Positions 24,081-33,208 of a stretch of 53,901 nt of DNA are shown piece by piece. The notes beneath the pieces were generated by a model, which saw only the letters and a program-made list of their open reading frames with translations, had not been told where the DNA came from and ran no database searches. Within the stretch, counting starts at the first letter, position 1, and every line of letters starts with the position of its first letter. Origin of the DNA: Pseudomonas sp. Irchel s3h14 (lineage in GTDB: Bacteria > Pseudomonadota > Gammaproteobacteria > Pseudomonadales > Pseudomonadaceae); assembly GCF_900187425.1 (NCBI RefSeq), contig NZ_FYDJ01000029.1, forward strand, positions 1-53,901. The letters are read 5' to 3'. Made by a program: the position numbers and the translations under genes.

Positions 24081-26705
24081 CTAAGGTTGTGCTTGCGTGA
24101 CGTCTTTTTTCAAAAACAACCAGTTCGATGCCTGCAAGCCGTCGAACTTGATTGCATAGCGGCCATCAAGGTAGGTCGCGGGCAGCTTCTTCATTTGCCT
24201 CAGAATGCCGTGGGTGAACAGTGTCAAGCCTTGCGGCGCCTGGATGGTTAGCGTGCCCTCGAGGGGCTCAACGTAAAAAGGTATTTTGTCGACGTCTTGG
24301 GGGATGGCACGGGTGCCTAACGAAATCAGCAAATCCTGTGATCGGCCCAAAGGCGCGTCGTCCAGACTTTGCACCACCACACTGGCGTTGGCGGTTTTCA
24401 CTTGAACCTTAATATTGCCAAGGCTGATCGACTCGCCGCCAATCCAGCCGGTAGCGGCCTGGGTGCGCGGCGTATTGATGGTGTAGACACCTTGTTTCCA
24501 GTTGCGTTTTAGCTCTCCCGTGTCGGTCGTGGACTCGCTGGCATTGGCGTCCAGCAGCGACTGGTCAGGGTCATGAAATTCCTGTGCCTTGCTTGGGATA
24601 GCGCTCTGTTGCAACCAAGGCAATTCCGGCGTCTGTGGCATCGCGATTTCCAGCTTGCCTTTCTCCATGGCTGTGCGCAGGAGAGCAGAGTTGGCCGGTG
24701 TGATTATTTGGTTGAACAGGGTGCCTGGCGTCGGCGCGAAGACGTAGGTCGTTGTTGCTTCGTGAACGTCTGCACGGCGATAAAGCAAGGCGGCGGCGGG
24801 CAGGGTGGCCAGCATTGCAGGGTCGTTATAGGCGTGCCAGTTGTTGGCACTCATCCCTCCTTCGCCCCCCAGTGGTTCCTGGCTGTAGGCATATTGCATC
24901 AGTGCATCCCAGCCTTGGTGGCTGGCGGTACCGGCGATATAGAGTGGCAGCGAGTGACGGTCTGGTACCGGGAAGGGCTCATTGTTCCACTCGGTGACGG
25001 TCAAGGGTTTGCCGATGACCTGGCCGGCGGCAATCCAATTCACTATGCCGTCGCTGTAGAGCGGGTTTTTCTCTATTTGCCCCGAGCCCCCGTAGCTATG
25101 GACATCGATTACGTCGCCGGCAGTAAGGGCCGGCAGGGAGCTTAGGCCATTGCGGCCCCAGCTACTGGTCGTGGCGATGGGGACCTTCACGCCTATCCCA
25201 CGCAGGTGTTGAATCATGTCGACGTTGAAACGTCGCTCCAGATCGTTAAGGAACAGCTTGGAGGGGCCTGGCTCCCAGGAGCGCCAGGTCTGGTTTGCAG
25301 ACAGATTGTGTTGTTTGGCAAAGGCCTCGGCCTCCGCCATGTAGACGCGGTTGTGCTTCGGCACATTCTTGTCTGGCAACAGGGCGTTGGCAAAGTGGTT
25401 GGTGACATCGTTTTCGTTGGTAATCAGTACGGCGGCGATCGCCGGGTCGTCTTTGTAGGCGAGACCGGTATAGCTGTTTACATGGGTCAGGTAGGCTTCG
25501 GCAAAGCGCTTCATGGCTTTCTGAATGGTGAGATTCACATAGGAATAGCCCTTGAGATAGGTAAAATTCTGCTCTTCTTTTGGCAATTCATCGAAGCCAA
25601 AAATGTTGTCGTTTTCGGTAAAGACTCGCTGGACGTGCAGATCGAGCCACACATAAATGCCTTCGTCTTTCAGGCACTTGATCCACCAGTCGATTTTTTT
25701 CAGCGATTCCGGGCTCAGTTGCTGGGTGGTGCTGCGCGTGACCCTACCGTCGCCAAAGATGTTCGGCAAGACCCATGGCGAGTCATGGTGGTGCAGTCGT
25801 ACAAGATTGAAGCCTAGTGCCGACAGGCGTTTGGCCTGCTGCTTGATTGCATCGTCTGGCGTGAGGAACAGTGTGTAGGCCGAAAGGTTGGTGCCCCAGA
25901 AACGCACCGCGGTGTTGTCGGCAAACAGCAATTGCTCGCCGGAGGCTTTGATGAAGCCGCGCTTGCCTGCAGGTTTTTCCTGAGCGTTGAGAAAGGACAG
26001 GTCGACCGGCGAGGTTTTCCTGTCGAGCTTGTCAGTCGGCCAGCTCTTTGGGTCCGACAGCCCGAAGCGCTCGGTAGTGGTCGGGCCGACCGCCACATCG
26101 CCAGAAATGCTCAAGGTGGCGGTGAAATCCTGGCGGCCAGGTTTGATCGTGTTCTTGTAGAAAAAAGCACGCACCTCGGATTTACTGCCCGGTTCAAAGT
26201 ACACACCCGCCAGTGCGGGCTCGAAGCGCATTTCGATGCGTCGCCCTTGTGCATTGCCCCAGGTCCAGCCGCGGTTGTCGGGAAGCAAAGTGGGCTCGCC
26301 CATTTCTCCAGCGAAAAGAGCGGGGTCGAATTCGAAGACGATGCCACCACCTGAAACGCCAGACTTCCCGCTGTGTGCATCCAGGGCAAAGTTCCAGGTC
26401 AGCTTTTGCTCGCCTTGCTTCTGAATCTGCGCAGTCAAGTCGAAATCCAGCGCTTTGTTTTTACCTGCAAGGGAGTATCGATAAGGGGTGATTACCTTGA
26501 ATTCGGTGTGCAAATACGTCCAGTCCCAGTTGCGCCCAAAGAACGAGAATGTCGTAGCAACTACCGGACTGCCACCACGCATCAGCGTTGGCAAGCCGTT
26601 GCGCTCATCCACACTGACGACCCAGTCCGACGCCCAGGTACGAAACGGCCAAATAGCAAAAAACAGCAGGAGCAGTATCTGGGGGCGGCGAAACAACTGG
26701 ATCAT
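24081..26705 (-). CDS. Secreted clan-A glycoside hydrolase (cellulase-like TIM barrel)
   Basis: This 874-residue protein has a Sec signal (1-25, ILLLLFFAIWPFRTWA), an N-terminal beta-rich domain (about 30-270), a TIM-barrel hydrolase (about 270-640) and C-terminal beta domains. The barrel shows clan-A features: GFNLVRLHHHD on an early strand, acid/base Glu in LITNEND, and nucleophile Glu in VTEWNNEP. It probably trims or releases the exopolysaccharide during export, as hydrolases encoded in EPS loci do. The ATG at 26705 gives the signal peptide. It is six bases downstream of the polymerase gene, so they form one leftward operon. I cannot name the GH family with confidence. Confidence 0.85.
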   Translation of the reverse strand: MIQLFRRPQILLLLFFAIWPFRTWASDWVVSVDERNGLPTLMRGGSPVVATTFSFFGRNWDWTYLHTEFKVITPYRYSLAGKNKALDFDLTAQIQKQGEQKLTWNFALDAHSGKSGVSGGGIVFEFDPALFAGEMGEPTLLPDNRGWTWGNAQGRRIEMRFEPALAGVYFEPGSKSEVRAFFYKNTIKPGRQDFTATLSISGDVAVGPTTTERFGLSDPKSWPTDKLDRKTSPVDLSFLNAQEKPAGKRGFIKASGEQLLFADNTAVRFWGTNLSAYTLFLTPDDAIKQQAKRLSALGFNLVRLHHHDSPWVLPNIFGDGRVTRSTTQQLSPESLKKIDWWIKCLKDEGIYVWLDLHVQRVFTENDNIFGFDELPKEEQNFTYLKGYSYVNLTIQKAMKRFAEAYLTHVNSYTGLAYKDDPAIAAVLITNENDVTNHFANALLPDKNVPKHNRVYMAEAEAFAKQHNLSANQTWRSWEPGPSKLFLNDLERRFNVDMIQHLRGIGVKVPIATTSSWGRNGLSSLPALTAGDVIDVHSYGGSGQIEKNPLYSDGIVNWIAAGQVIGKPLTVTEWNNEPFPVPDRHSLPLYIAGTASHQGWDALMQYAYSQEPLGGEGGMSANNWHAYNDPAMLATLPAAALLYRRADVHEATTTYVFAPTPGTLFNQIITPANSALLRTAMEKGKLEIAMPQTPELPWLQQSAIPSKAQEFHDPDQSLLDANASESTTDTGELKRNWKQGVYTINTPRTQAATGWIGGESISLGNIKVQVKTANASVVVQSLDDAPLGRSQDLLISLGTRAIPQDVDKIPFYVEPLEGTLTIQAPQGLTLFTHGILRQMKKLPATYLDGRYAIKFDGLQASNWLFLKKDVTQAQP

Positions 26706-26710
26706 GGCTT

Positions 26711-28234
26711 CTACCTGAGTTGGAGATGGGCACTCGCCGAGATGGCCGTCGAGGTGTGCTTGAGCCTGCGTGCCATCTGAGCGTAGGCCACGCACAGTCC
26801 AGCCACCGACCAATACACCACGGGGATGACCGTGATACTGCTGACGGTAACGATGGTGATCAGGATCCCGGCCAGTGTCGCCAGAAGTGCACGTCCGAGT
26901 CGGCGTGCCTCATCGTCTTCGTTGGGAAACGAACGCATCCCCTTGCGGATGCCCTGCAGAACGCTGACGAAAAAAACCACGAAAAGCGTCAAACCAACCA
27001 AACCGAACGACAGCGCTATGCCGATATAGGTGTTCACGATATCGATGATCCCCTGACCCTGAATCATGGACTGCATTTCCGGTGTGCTGCGGAAATTGAA
27101 AGAACCCAACCAAGGGTTGCGCTGGATAACGATCACGGCGTTATCAATCAAGCGCTGCCGGTAGGTGATATTTTCGACTTCCACCGTGCCGATAAACGGT
27201 AGCAGATCAAGCACTTTTTGCCCGCCCGGCACGACGGCCAGCAAGGGCAGGGCGAGTACTCCGGCGGCCCCCAGCAGCATCAGGCGTTTGATCGCTTTAC
27301 GGCCGGTGCCGATGAACACGACGATCATGACGGCTGCACCGATCCAGGGGCCACGCGACAGCGGCGCGAACAGACCACCGGCGAGCAACAGTGCGCCGAG
27401 GCTGCGCTGCAATTTGCTACGTACCTCCTCCTGCAAGTACAGGTAAAAGCCGATGGCCACGCTGATGACGAAGCCCAGCGCAATGGCCTGGCCGGTAGTG
27501 GCGCTGGCGCGTAATGAGCCACCACGGCTCAAGTAGCCGGAATCCCATTGCATGCCCATGGCGTAGACAACCGCGCTGTACAGCTGCCAGTGCTTGGCAT
27601 ATTCGAAGAGACCTATAAGCGACAGCACCATGGCGGCGAGTACAAAACCGAACAGAGCGTCCTTGAAGTCGCTGAGGTTCTTCAGCGCCCGGCTGGCAAC
27701 GTAGTAAGGCAAAAAGACTTCGATGAACAGGTAGAGCATTTGGCGCAAGGTTTCGGTGACGGTGGTTTCGCGCAGGAAAAGCAGACTCGTCAGCAGGAGG
27801 TAGGCGGCTAACAGTTTGTCCGGCCAGGTGCGCCCGAAAGGGACCGTGTCGGCGCGCTTGCGCAGAGTGAAAAAAGCCGGAAGCAACACACACAGTGCCA
27901 GCACACGAATATGGTTAAGGGTAAAAAAATAGTTGATCAGGCCGAAGCCCGGAATATCCGCCATGGCCGGTGGGATGAGAAACACCAGAAGGAAAAATAG
28001 CGCCACGGGATTGCGTTCGCGATTTCGTGTGAAGGTCAAAACGATCGCGGCAATGCCTGCGTACACCCAGAAACTGTGCGAAACAAATGCCAGTAGCGTC
28101 AATACGAACCACAGATTGCGCCGACGAGTGAAATTACGGTCGGGAATCAGGTCTGCTGCTGGTCGACGTGCCATGGCAAAAACGATACCAGCAAGGACCA
28201 GAATGACGATTAACGCTCGGAAGTGCTCAGGCAT
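26711..28234 (-). CDS. O-antigen ligase/polymerase-like membrane protein (Wzy candidate)
   Basis: This 507-residue membrane protein has about twelve helices and the large periplasmic loop before the last third (PGGQKVLDLLPFIGTVEVENITYRQRL... NPWLGSFN), typical of the Wzy_C/WaaL group. The segment APLSRGPWIGAAV holds the conserved Arg of the family. It is the only polymerase-like gene in the cluster and therefore the likely Wzy joining repeat units at the periplasmic side. O-glycosylation ligases linked to exosortase loci have the same fold, so a ligase role cannot be excluded. It is co-transcribed with the hydrolase and divergent from the flippase gene. Confidence 0.85.
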   Translation of the reverse strand: MPEHFRALIVILVLAGIVFAMARRPAADLIPDRNFTRRRNLWFVLTLLAFVSHSFWVYAGIAAIVLTFTRNRERNPVALFFLLVFLIPPAMADIPGFGLINYFFTLNHIRVLALCVLLPAFFTLRKRADTVPFGRTWPDKLLAAYLLLTSLLFLRETTVTETLRQMLYLFIEVFLPYYVASRALKNLSDFKDALFGFVLAAMVLSLIGLFEYAKHWQLYSAVVYAMGMQWDSGYLSRGGSLRASATTGQAIALGFVISVAIGFYLYLQEEVRSKLQRSLGALLLAGGLFAPLSRGPWIGAAVMIVVFIGTGRKAIKRLMLLGAAGVLALPLLAVVPGGQKVLDLLPFIGTVEVENITYRQRLIDNAVIVIQRNPWLGSFNFRSTPEMQSMIQGQGIIDIVNTYIGIALSFGLVGLTLFVVFFVSVLQGIRKGMRSFPNEDDEARRLGRALLATLAGILITIVTVSSITVIPVVYWSVAGLCVAYAQMARRLKHTSTAISASAHLQLR

Positions 28235-28329
28235 GGATGATTGGACTTATTGATTGATGAGCGACGGCTAGTGGAATGGCCAAACGCGACTATAGTTCCT
28301 TTTGAGCCGTTGAGTCCGGGGATGATGTT

Positions 28330-29706
28330 ATGTCGTTAGTTGATTTGTCGCCATCGTTGGGCCTTCGTAAGCGAGCGATCTCTGCCGGGGCATGGAATCT
28401 GGGGGCGCTAGTTACGTCTCAAGCCTTTCGCTTGGGCGGCAACCTGATAATGGCCCGTCTGCTGATGCCAGAGATGTTCGGCATCATGATGATCGCCATC
28501 ACCGTTTCGCTGATTCTGCACATGCTTTCCGATGTCGGCTTGCGCCAGAACATCATCCAGAGCCCGCGTGGCGACGATCCGGTATTTCTCAATACCATCT
28601 GGACCGTGCAGATCGTGCGTGGCTTTATCCTTTTTGCTTTGACACTGCTCCTCGCGGCCCTCGCCTGGTATGCACAGACCCTCAATCTGTGGTCGATCCA
28701 TTCCACCTACGCCGCACCCGAGTTGCCGCTGGTGTTGGCCGTGACCGGTCTCTCGGCAATCATCGTTGGTTTTCAGTCAACGAAAATCGACCTGGCAGTG
28801 CGCGCTTTCCAGCAAAAGAAAGTGGTACTCACCGAGTTTGCGTCTCAGGTTGTCGGGCTGCTGGTCATGCTGGGCATCGGTTACTTCACCCGGTCCATCT
28901 GGTCGCTGGTGATTGCAGGTCTGGTCCAATCGATGGTCAACACGCTGCTGGGGCATTTCTGGTTTGAGGGCCCTTCTAACCGTCTACAGTGGGAGCGTTC
29001 TGCGCTCGATGAATTAGTCGGCTTCGGCCGTTGGATACTGTTGTCATCGGCAGTGGGCGTATTGGCCCTGTACGGTGATCGTATCTGGTTCGGCGGCAGC
29101 ATGACGACCAGCGAACTGGGCGTTTACTCCATTGCCGTGCTGATTTTGGGAGCTGTTCAGCTTGCGATGCAAAAGATAGCCGGTGCCGTTGCCTTGCCGG
29201 CCTTCAGTGAGGCCACAAGAACTAATGACACCGTACGGCTCCACGCTTTGTACCACCGCTTGAAATTGATGATCGATCTTGCCTGCCTGTTTCTCTGCGG
29301 GTTGTTCCTGACCGGCAGTCCACTGCTCATCAGCATTTTGTACGATGAGCGTTACGCTCAGGCCGGCAACATGATGGCCATTCTTTCACTCTCTTTTTTC
29401 ACAATGCGCTACATGCTGGCGAATCAGGTCTGGATTGCCTTGGGACTCACCAAGTACCAGGCCATGGATAACATTATTCGCGTGGTTTCGTTGTGGGTGC
29501 TGCTGCCTCTGCTGTTGGCGATTGGCGGGGTCAAATATGCGATTTGGGGCGCTGCCCTGTACACGTTTCCTACGCTTATCCTGGTTTTTTATGTCAATTG
29601 TCGTCTGGGGATGTTCAGTCTCAAGCGTGAATTGGTGGTGCTGCCTATGCTGGCGGTGGGGGCATTGTGTGGGGAGTTATTGACGGATCTTGTTAAATGG
29701 CTTTGA
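28330..29706 (+). CDS. Wzx-type polysaccharide flippase (MOP superfamily)
   Basis: This 458-residue membrane protein has about twelve helices and moves lipid-linked repeat units across the inner membrane. The N-terminus (AISAGAWNLGALVTSQAFRLGGNLIMARLL, read in two parts) and the following MPEMFGIM motif are typical of polysaccharide synthesis family flippases. A GGGGATG element precedes the ATG. It starts the second rightward operon of the cluster, divergent from the polymerase gene across a 95-bp gap. With Wzz, Wzy and the initiating transferase it completes a Wzx/Wzy pathway. Confidence 0.9.
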   Translation: MSLVDLSPSLGLRKRAISAGAWNLGALVTSQAFRLGGNLIMARLLMPEMFGIMMIAITVSLILHMLSDVGLRQNIIQSPRGDDPVFLNTIWTVQIVRGFILFALTLLLAALAWYAQTLNLWSIHSTYAAPELPLVLAVTGLSAIIVGFQSTKIDLAVRAFQQKKVVLTEFASQVVGLLVMLGIGYFTRSIWSLVIAGLVQSMVNTLLGHFWFEGPSNRLQWERSALDELVGFGRWILLSSAVGVLALYGDRIWFGGSMTTSELGVYSIAVLILGAVQLAMQKIAGAVALPAFSEATRTNDTVRLHALYHRLKLMIDLACLFLCGLFLTGSPLLISILYDERYAQAGNMMAILSLSFFTMRYMLANQVWIALGLTKYQAMDNIIRVVSLWVLLPLLLAIGGVKYAIWGAALYTFPTLILVFYVNCRLGMFSLKRELVVLPMLAVGALCGELLTDLVKWL

Positions 29707-29839
29707 TCTATTTCTCTTGATGTTTCCAAAGCTGCGGCACAGCGTCGCCATTGAGGTATTGATGGCCGTCGCCAAAATGTGGCCTTGATGTAGTAGTTGA
29801 AATTTCCAACGTAATCTCGATGTCGTGGAGCTTTGAATC

Positions 29840-30034
29840 ATGAGAGAGACTGATTTGAATACCTCTGTGATGGGGCGCAGAAGCTTCCTCCAGGCTTCTG
29901 CTCTGTTGAGTATTGGAGGGCTCATGTTCGGATTTTCCAAAGCCGTTACCCGGCCTTCTGCTGCTAAATCCGAGTTTGTTGTAATCAACGGATGGGTGCT
30001 GCCTGCCCGGCATTTTCGGCAAACACACACATGA
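29840..30034 (+). CDS. Mini-protein with Tat signal, coupled to the FAD oxidoreductase
   Basis: This 64-residue protein has a twin-arginine signal: GRRSFLQASALLSIGG at about 12-27, with the hydrophobic core LLSIGGLMFGF. It is followed by a short mature part containing VVINGWVLPARHF. Its stop overlaps the start of the following GMC oxidoreductase (ATGA), so the two are translationally coupled. In gluconate and sorbitol dehydrogenases a small Tat-signal subunit carries the FAD subunit, which has no signal of its own, to the periplasm. This protein looks like a very short version of such a subunit. That role is inferred. A GGAG element nine bases upstream supports the start. Confidence 0.72.
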   Translation: MRETDLNTSVMGRRSFLQASALLSIGGLMFGFSKAVTRPSAAKSEFVVINGWVLPARHFRQTHT

Positions 30035-31500
30035 TCAAAGACTACCAATCGCAGAAAGAACTCCGCGACCACTATGACATCTGCATTATCGGCGGTGGGC
30101 CGGCCGGCATTACGCTGGCCTTGCGTTTAGCCGGTAATGGTCGGCGTGTGGTGCTTGTCGAGGGCGGCGGACACGAGTATTCGTCGGCCTCACAGAACCT
30201 CTACAAAGTCTCATCGTCAGGCCTCGACGTCTACGCTCAGGAAACACGCCTGCGCTTTCTTGGCGGGACCTCCAATCACTGGGCCGGGCGATGCCGTCCA
30301 TTCGAACAGTCGGACTTTACCGTGGGCCCTCCGGTGCCTGTGCCGGGTTGGCCCATCGCGTTTTCCGAGATCGAGCGCAATCTGCCGGCGGCCATGGATA
30401 TTGTCGATCTTCCGCCGCACTCCGGATTCAAGGCTATCAATGCGAGTTTGGACGGCACCGACTTTGACGCTGATCGTTTCCTGCTAAGCCCGCCGACGCG
30501 ATTTGCACAAAAATATGCCAAGGAACTTAGTGAGACTGAGGGGCTGGATGTCTTCATCCATTGCAATTGCGTCGATCTTGAGTTCGACAGCAAGACCGGC
30601 CGCATAGCAACGATAGTCGTCTCGGACTACCAGTTGCATCGAGAGCGAGTCACGGCAAAACAATTCATTCTGGCGACAGGCGCGATCGAGAACGCCAGGC
30701 ACCTGCTCAACAGCGAGTCTCTGGCAGCTGGCGGTATCGTAAGCAAGGATGGTTTCGTCGGTAGATGCTTCATGGAGCACCTGAACGTCGAAATGGGAAC
30801 CTTCATCCTGAACGACGGGCAGGGCGCAGATGCTCGGCAGGAGTACTTCACGACCGACGCATTCGTGATGGAGCACAAGTCAGGTAAAGGGAATGTGACG
30901 GCCACGCTTGTAGCTGAAGTGAAATCCTATGGGCGAATGTCTGCCATCAAGAGCTTTTTCGAGAACCTCGTTTGCGAAGTGGGTGCGGAGCGCAAGGTTG
31001 AATTTATTGCCAAGTTCGATTGCCCTGGAGATGGGGTGCTCGGCACGCTGATCGAGCAGTTTCCCAACCCCAATAGCCGCATCTCATTGCTCGACGAGCG
31101 AGATGCGTTAGGGATGAGGAAGGTCAAGATTCATTGGGAGCTAACTCCTGCAGACAGGGAAACCGTCAAGTCCATAGGGCTCGAAGTGGCAAAGTGTTTT
31201 GCCGACACAGGGCTGGGCTTCGTCAAGTTGGAAGAATATGTGTATGACGTCGATTTGCCACTGACGCTCAATCCCCATGCTCATCATATGGGGACCACGC
31301 GGATGGCGACTTCGCCTGAGTTTGGCGTGGTCGACGAGAACTGCAAAGTGTTTGGTGTTGAGAATCTTTACGTTGCGGGCAGCAGTGTTTTCTCTACAGG
31401 CGGTGCCTGTAACCCCACGATGCCTCTTTTGCAACTTGCTCTAAGGCTGGCAGATTATCTCAACCATCAGATGGGGCCCGCGGTGGGCAGGTATTCCTGA
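30031..31500 (+). CDS. FAD-dependent GMC-type oxidoreductase of the EPS cluster
   Basis: This 489-residue flavoprotein has the dinucleotide fold YDICIIGGGPAGITLALRLA at residue 18, the FLGGTSNHWAGRC motif, and a GMC C-terminal domain with HAHHMGTTRM and NPTMPLLQLALRLADYL. The His pair and the late Asn are the usual catalytic residues of the group, which oxidises sugars or alcohols. It lacks its own signal peptide and starts inside the stop of the Tat mini-protein, so export as a complex is likely. It could oxidise a sugar residue of the EPS repeat unit to an acid or keto form. I chose ATG at 30031. The upstream frame to 29992 overlaps the Tat gene and is not needed. Confidence 0.85.
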   Translation: MIKDYQSQKELRDHYDICIIGGGPAGITLALRLAGNGRRVVLVEGGGHEYSSASQNLYKVSSSGLDVYAQETRLRFLGGTSNHWAGRCRPFEQSDFTVGPPVPVPGWPIAFSEIERNLPAAMDIVDLPPHSGFKAINASLDGTDFDADRFLLSPPTRFAQKYAKELSETEGLDVFIHCNCVDLEFDSKTGRIATIVVSDYQLHRERVTAKQFILATGAIENARHLLNSESLAAGGIVSKDGFVGRCFMEHLNVEMGTFILNDGQGADARQEYFTTDAFVMEHKSGKGNVTATLVAEVKSYGRMSAIKSFFENLVCEVGAERKVEFIAKFDCPGDGVLGTLIEQFPNPNSRISLLDERDALGMRKVKIHWELTPADRETVKSIGLEVAKCFADTGLGFVKLEEYVYDVDLPLTLNPHAHHMGTTRMATSPEFGVVDENCKVFGVENLYVAGSSVFSTGGACNPTMPLLQLALRLADYLNHQMGPAVGRYS

Positions 31501-31525
31501 GTGGGAGCATGTGGGGATTATTTGA

Positions 31526-31615
31526 ATGTTGGATTTTAGGGAAACGTCTACTCTTAGGGAAGTGGTAATGAAGAATCAGGGTGTATCTAACCTTGGCACA
31601 GATGTCTATCGCTGA
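31526..31615 (+). CDS. Possible 29-residue ORF
   Basis: A short frame, MLDFRETSTL at the start and GTDVYR at the end, fills most of the gap between the oxidoreductase and the acetyltransferase. An internal ATG at 31568 is preceded by AGGGAAGTGG and could also start. I do not recognise the peptide, and it may be untranslated leader. Confidence 0.2.
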   Translation: MLDFRETSTLREVVMKNQGVSNLGTDVYR

Positions 31616-31633
31616 ATCGATGAGGCTGAGAGG

Positions 31634-32251
31634 ATGATTGGTCTACTGAAACGTACGATTGCTTATATTGCAAAAACAACGGGGTATGGGACCCCGCTCT
31701 ATAAAAAATTCTGTAAACCGAACGGGTATGATTGGGCTAAACATATGGTTCGGTGGGGGGGGCTGCACTCCATCGGTCAAGGCGTATGGATCAATCCTGC
31801 TGCCAACATACCTGACCCTTCACTAGTACGACTCGGAAATAATGTAGGTTTATCTTGTTGCACGCTGTTCGGCCACGATGGAGTAGTCGGCATGCTCGAG
31901 GTGGTCTTTGATAGAAAACTTGATTCTGTCGGTCCTGTCGACATTCTTGATAATTGTTTTATCGGCTATGGCGCTATGATCTTGCCGCGTGTGACTGTTG
32001 GCCCTAATTCGATTGTCGCAGCCGGTGCTGTAGTCGTAAAAGATGTTCCGCCTGGGGTGGTGGTTGCGGGTAATCCAGCCAAGGTTATTTGTACGCTGGA
32101 AGAGGTGTTGGCGAAAGTCGAAGAGCGTAGCGCCACTTATCCGTGGATTGACCTTATCAGGCAGCGCAATGGTGTATACGACCCTGCATTTGAACCGATG
32201 CTTATAAAAATGAGAGCGGAATACTTTTTTGGCGTGCAACCCAATGGCTAG
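31634..32251 (+). CDS. Hexapeptide-repeat acyltransferase
   Basis: This 205-residue left-handed beta-helix transferase probably acetylates a sugar of the repeat unit from acetyl-CoA in the cytoplasm. Hexapeptide turns are visible in SVGPVDILDNCFIGYGAMIL, then VTVGPNSIVAAGAVVVKDVPPG, then VVAGNPAKVI, which is the classical C-terminal end of the fold. The catalytic-type His is in LFGHDG. The base composition is AT-richer than the mean. A GAGG element eight bases upstream supports the ATG. Its last eight bases overlap the start of the next glycosyltransferase. Confidence 0.85.
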   Translation: MIGLLKRTIAYIAKTTGYGTPLYKKFCKPNGYDWAKHMVRWGGLHSIGQGVWINPAANIPDPSLVRLGNNVGLSCCTLFGHDGVVGMLEVVFDRKLDSVGPVDILDNCFIGYGAMILPRVTVGPNSIVAAGAVVVKDVPPGVVVAGNPAKVICTLEEVLAKVEERSATYPWIDLIRQRNGVYDPAFEPMLIKMRAEYFFGVQPNG

Positions 32252-33200
32252 TGTTCCTCTTGACGTGTTGGTAGTTAATTACAACACCGCGGAGTTGTTG
32301 CAGCCGATGTTTAATGCGTTACGCCAGTCCAATAGCGTGGGTCGCACGCGCTATTTGGTGGTGGATAATGCCTCTGTCGATAATTCACTGGAGTGTCTGA
32401 CAACTATTTGTCCAGAGGCATTGCAACTCGCCAATGAAAATAATGTTGGCTTTGGGCGTGCCAATAATCAATTGGTTGAACACCTGCAGGGCAAGTATGC
32501 GTTGCTCCTCAATACCGATGCCTTTGTTGCTGCTGATACGCTGAGCAAGACCCTCGACTACATGGAGACTCATCCTGAATGCGGTGTCCTCGGCGTTCGA
32601 TTGGTTGGACGAGAGGGTGATTTACAGCCCTCCTGTCGCTATTTTCCAACGCCGTTAAATGTCTTCCTTTCGCATACAGGGCTTGAACGCTTTTTCCCTG
32701 TGGTGAAAAGAGTCGACGACATGGCCTGGGATCATGCTTCGGTGCGTGAGTGCGACTGGGTGCCCGGGTGCTATTACCTGATCCGCCGTGAAGTCATCGA
32801 CCAGGTTGGCTTGTTCGATCCGCGCTACTTCCTTTATTTCGAGGAGATAGATCACTGCAAACGCGTTAAACAGGCAGGCTGGAAGGTCGTTTACTACCCG
32901 CATACCACGGTGGTGCATATCGGCGGTGAAAGTGCCAAGTCTGTTGACAAACTCAATGCGGTTAGTCGCCAGCTACCCACGATACAAATCGAAAGTGAGC
33001 TTTTGTACTTCCGCAAGCACCACGGTCTGCCTGGTTTGGCCTCACATATGCTACTGGTGAGTCTGGGTGATCTGATTTTGGCGCTCAAGGCGCTATTGAA
33101 AGGCCGTGGTCGGGCCGCTTTAGGGGCGTGTTGGCAGCATACTCGTGTGACCTGGGCATTGCTGCGTGATACCAAATTCGCTAGCCAACCAACACGGTAG
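32244..33200 (+). CDS. Glycosyltransferase family 2 (rhamnosyltransferase-like)
   Basis: This 318-residue GT-A enzyme has the start DVLVVNYNTAELL, the nucleotide-binding VVDNASVDNS, the NNVGFGRANN motif, LLNTDAFV as the metal-binding position, and the acceptor-side WVPGCYYLIRREV followed by FDPRYFLYFEEIDHCKR. This pattern matches WbbL-type rhamnosyltransferases. The C-terminal part has a membrane-associating segment near LLVSLGDLILALKALL. ATG at 32244 is chosen. It overlaps the stop of the acetyltransferase upstream, so the genes are coupled. The sugar it transfers is not certain. Confidence 0.88.
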   Translation: MASVPLDVLVVNYNTAELLQPMFNALRQSNSVGRTRYLVVDNASVDNSLECLTTICPEALQLANENNVGFGRANNQLVEHLQGKYALLLNTDAFVAADTLSKTLDYMETHPECGVLGVRLVGREGDLQPSCRYFPTPLNVFLSHTGLERFFPVVKRVDDMAWDHASVRECDWVPGCYYLIRREVIDQVGLFDPRYFLYFEEIDHCKRVKQAGWKVVYYPHTTVVHIGGESAKSVDKLNAVSRQLPTIQIESELLYFRKHHGLPGLASHMLLVSLGDLILALKALLKGRGRAALGACWQHTRVTWALLRDTKFASQPTR

Positions 33201-33208
33201 AGCCAGTT

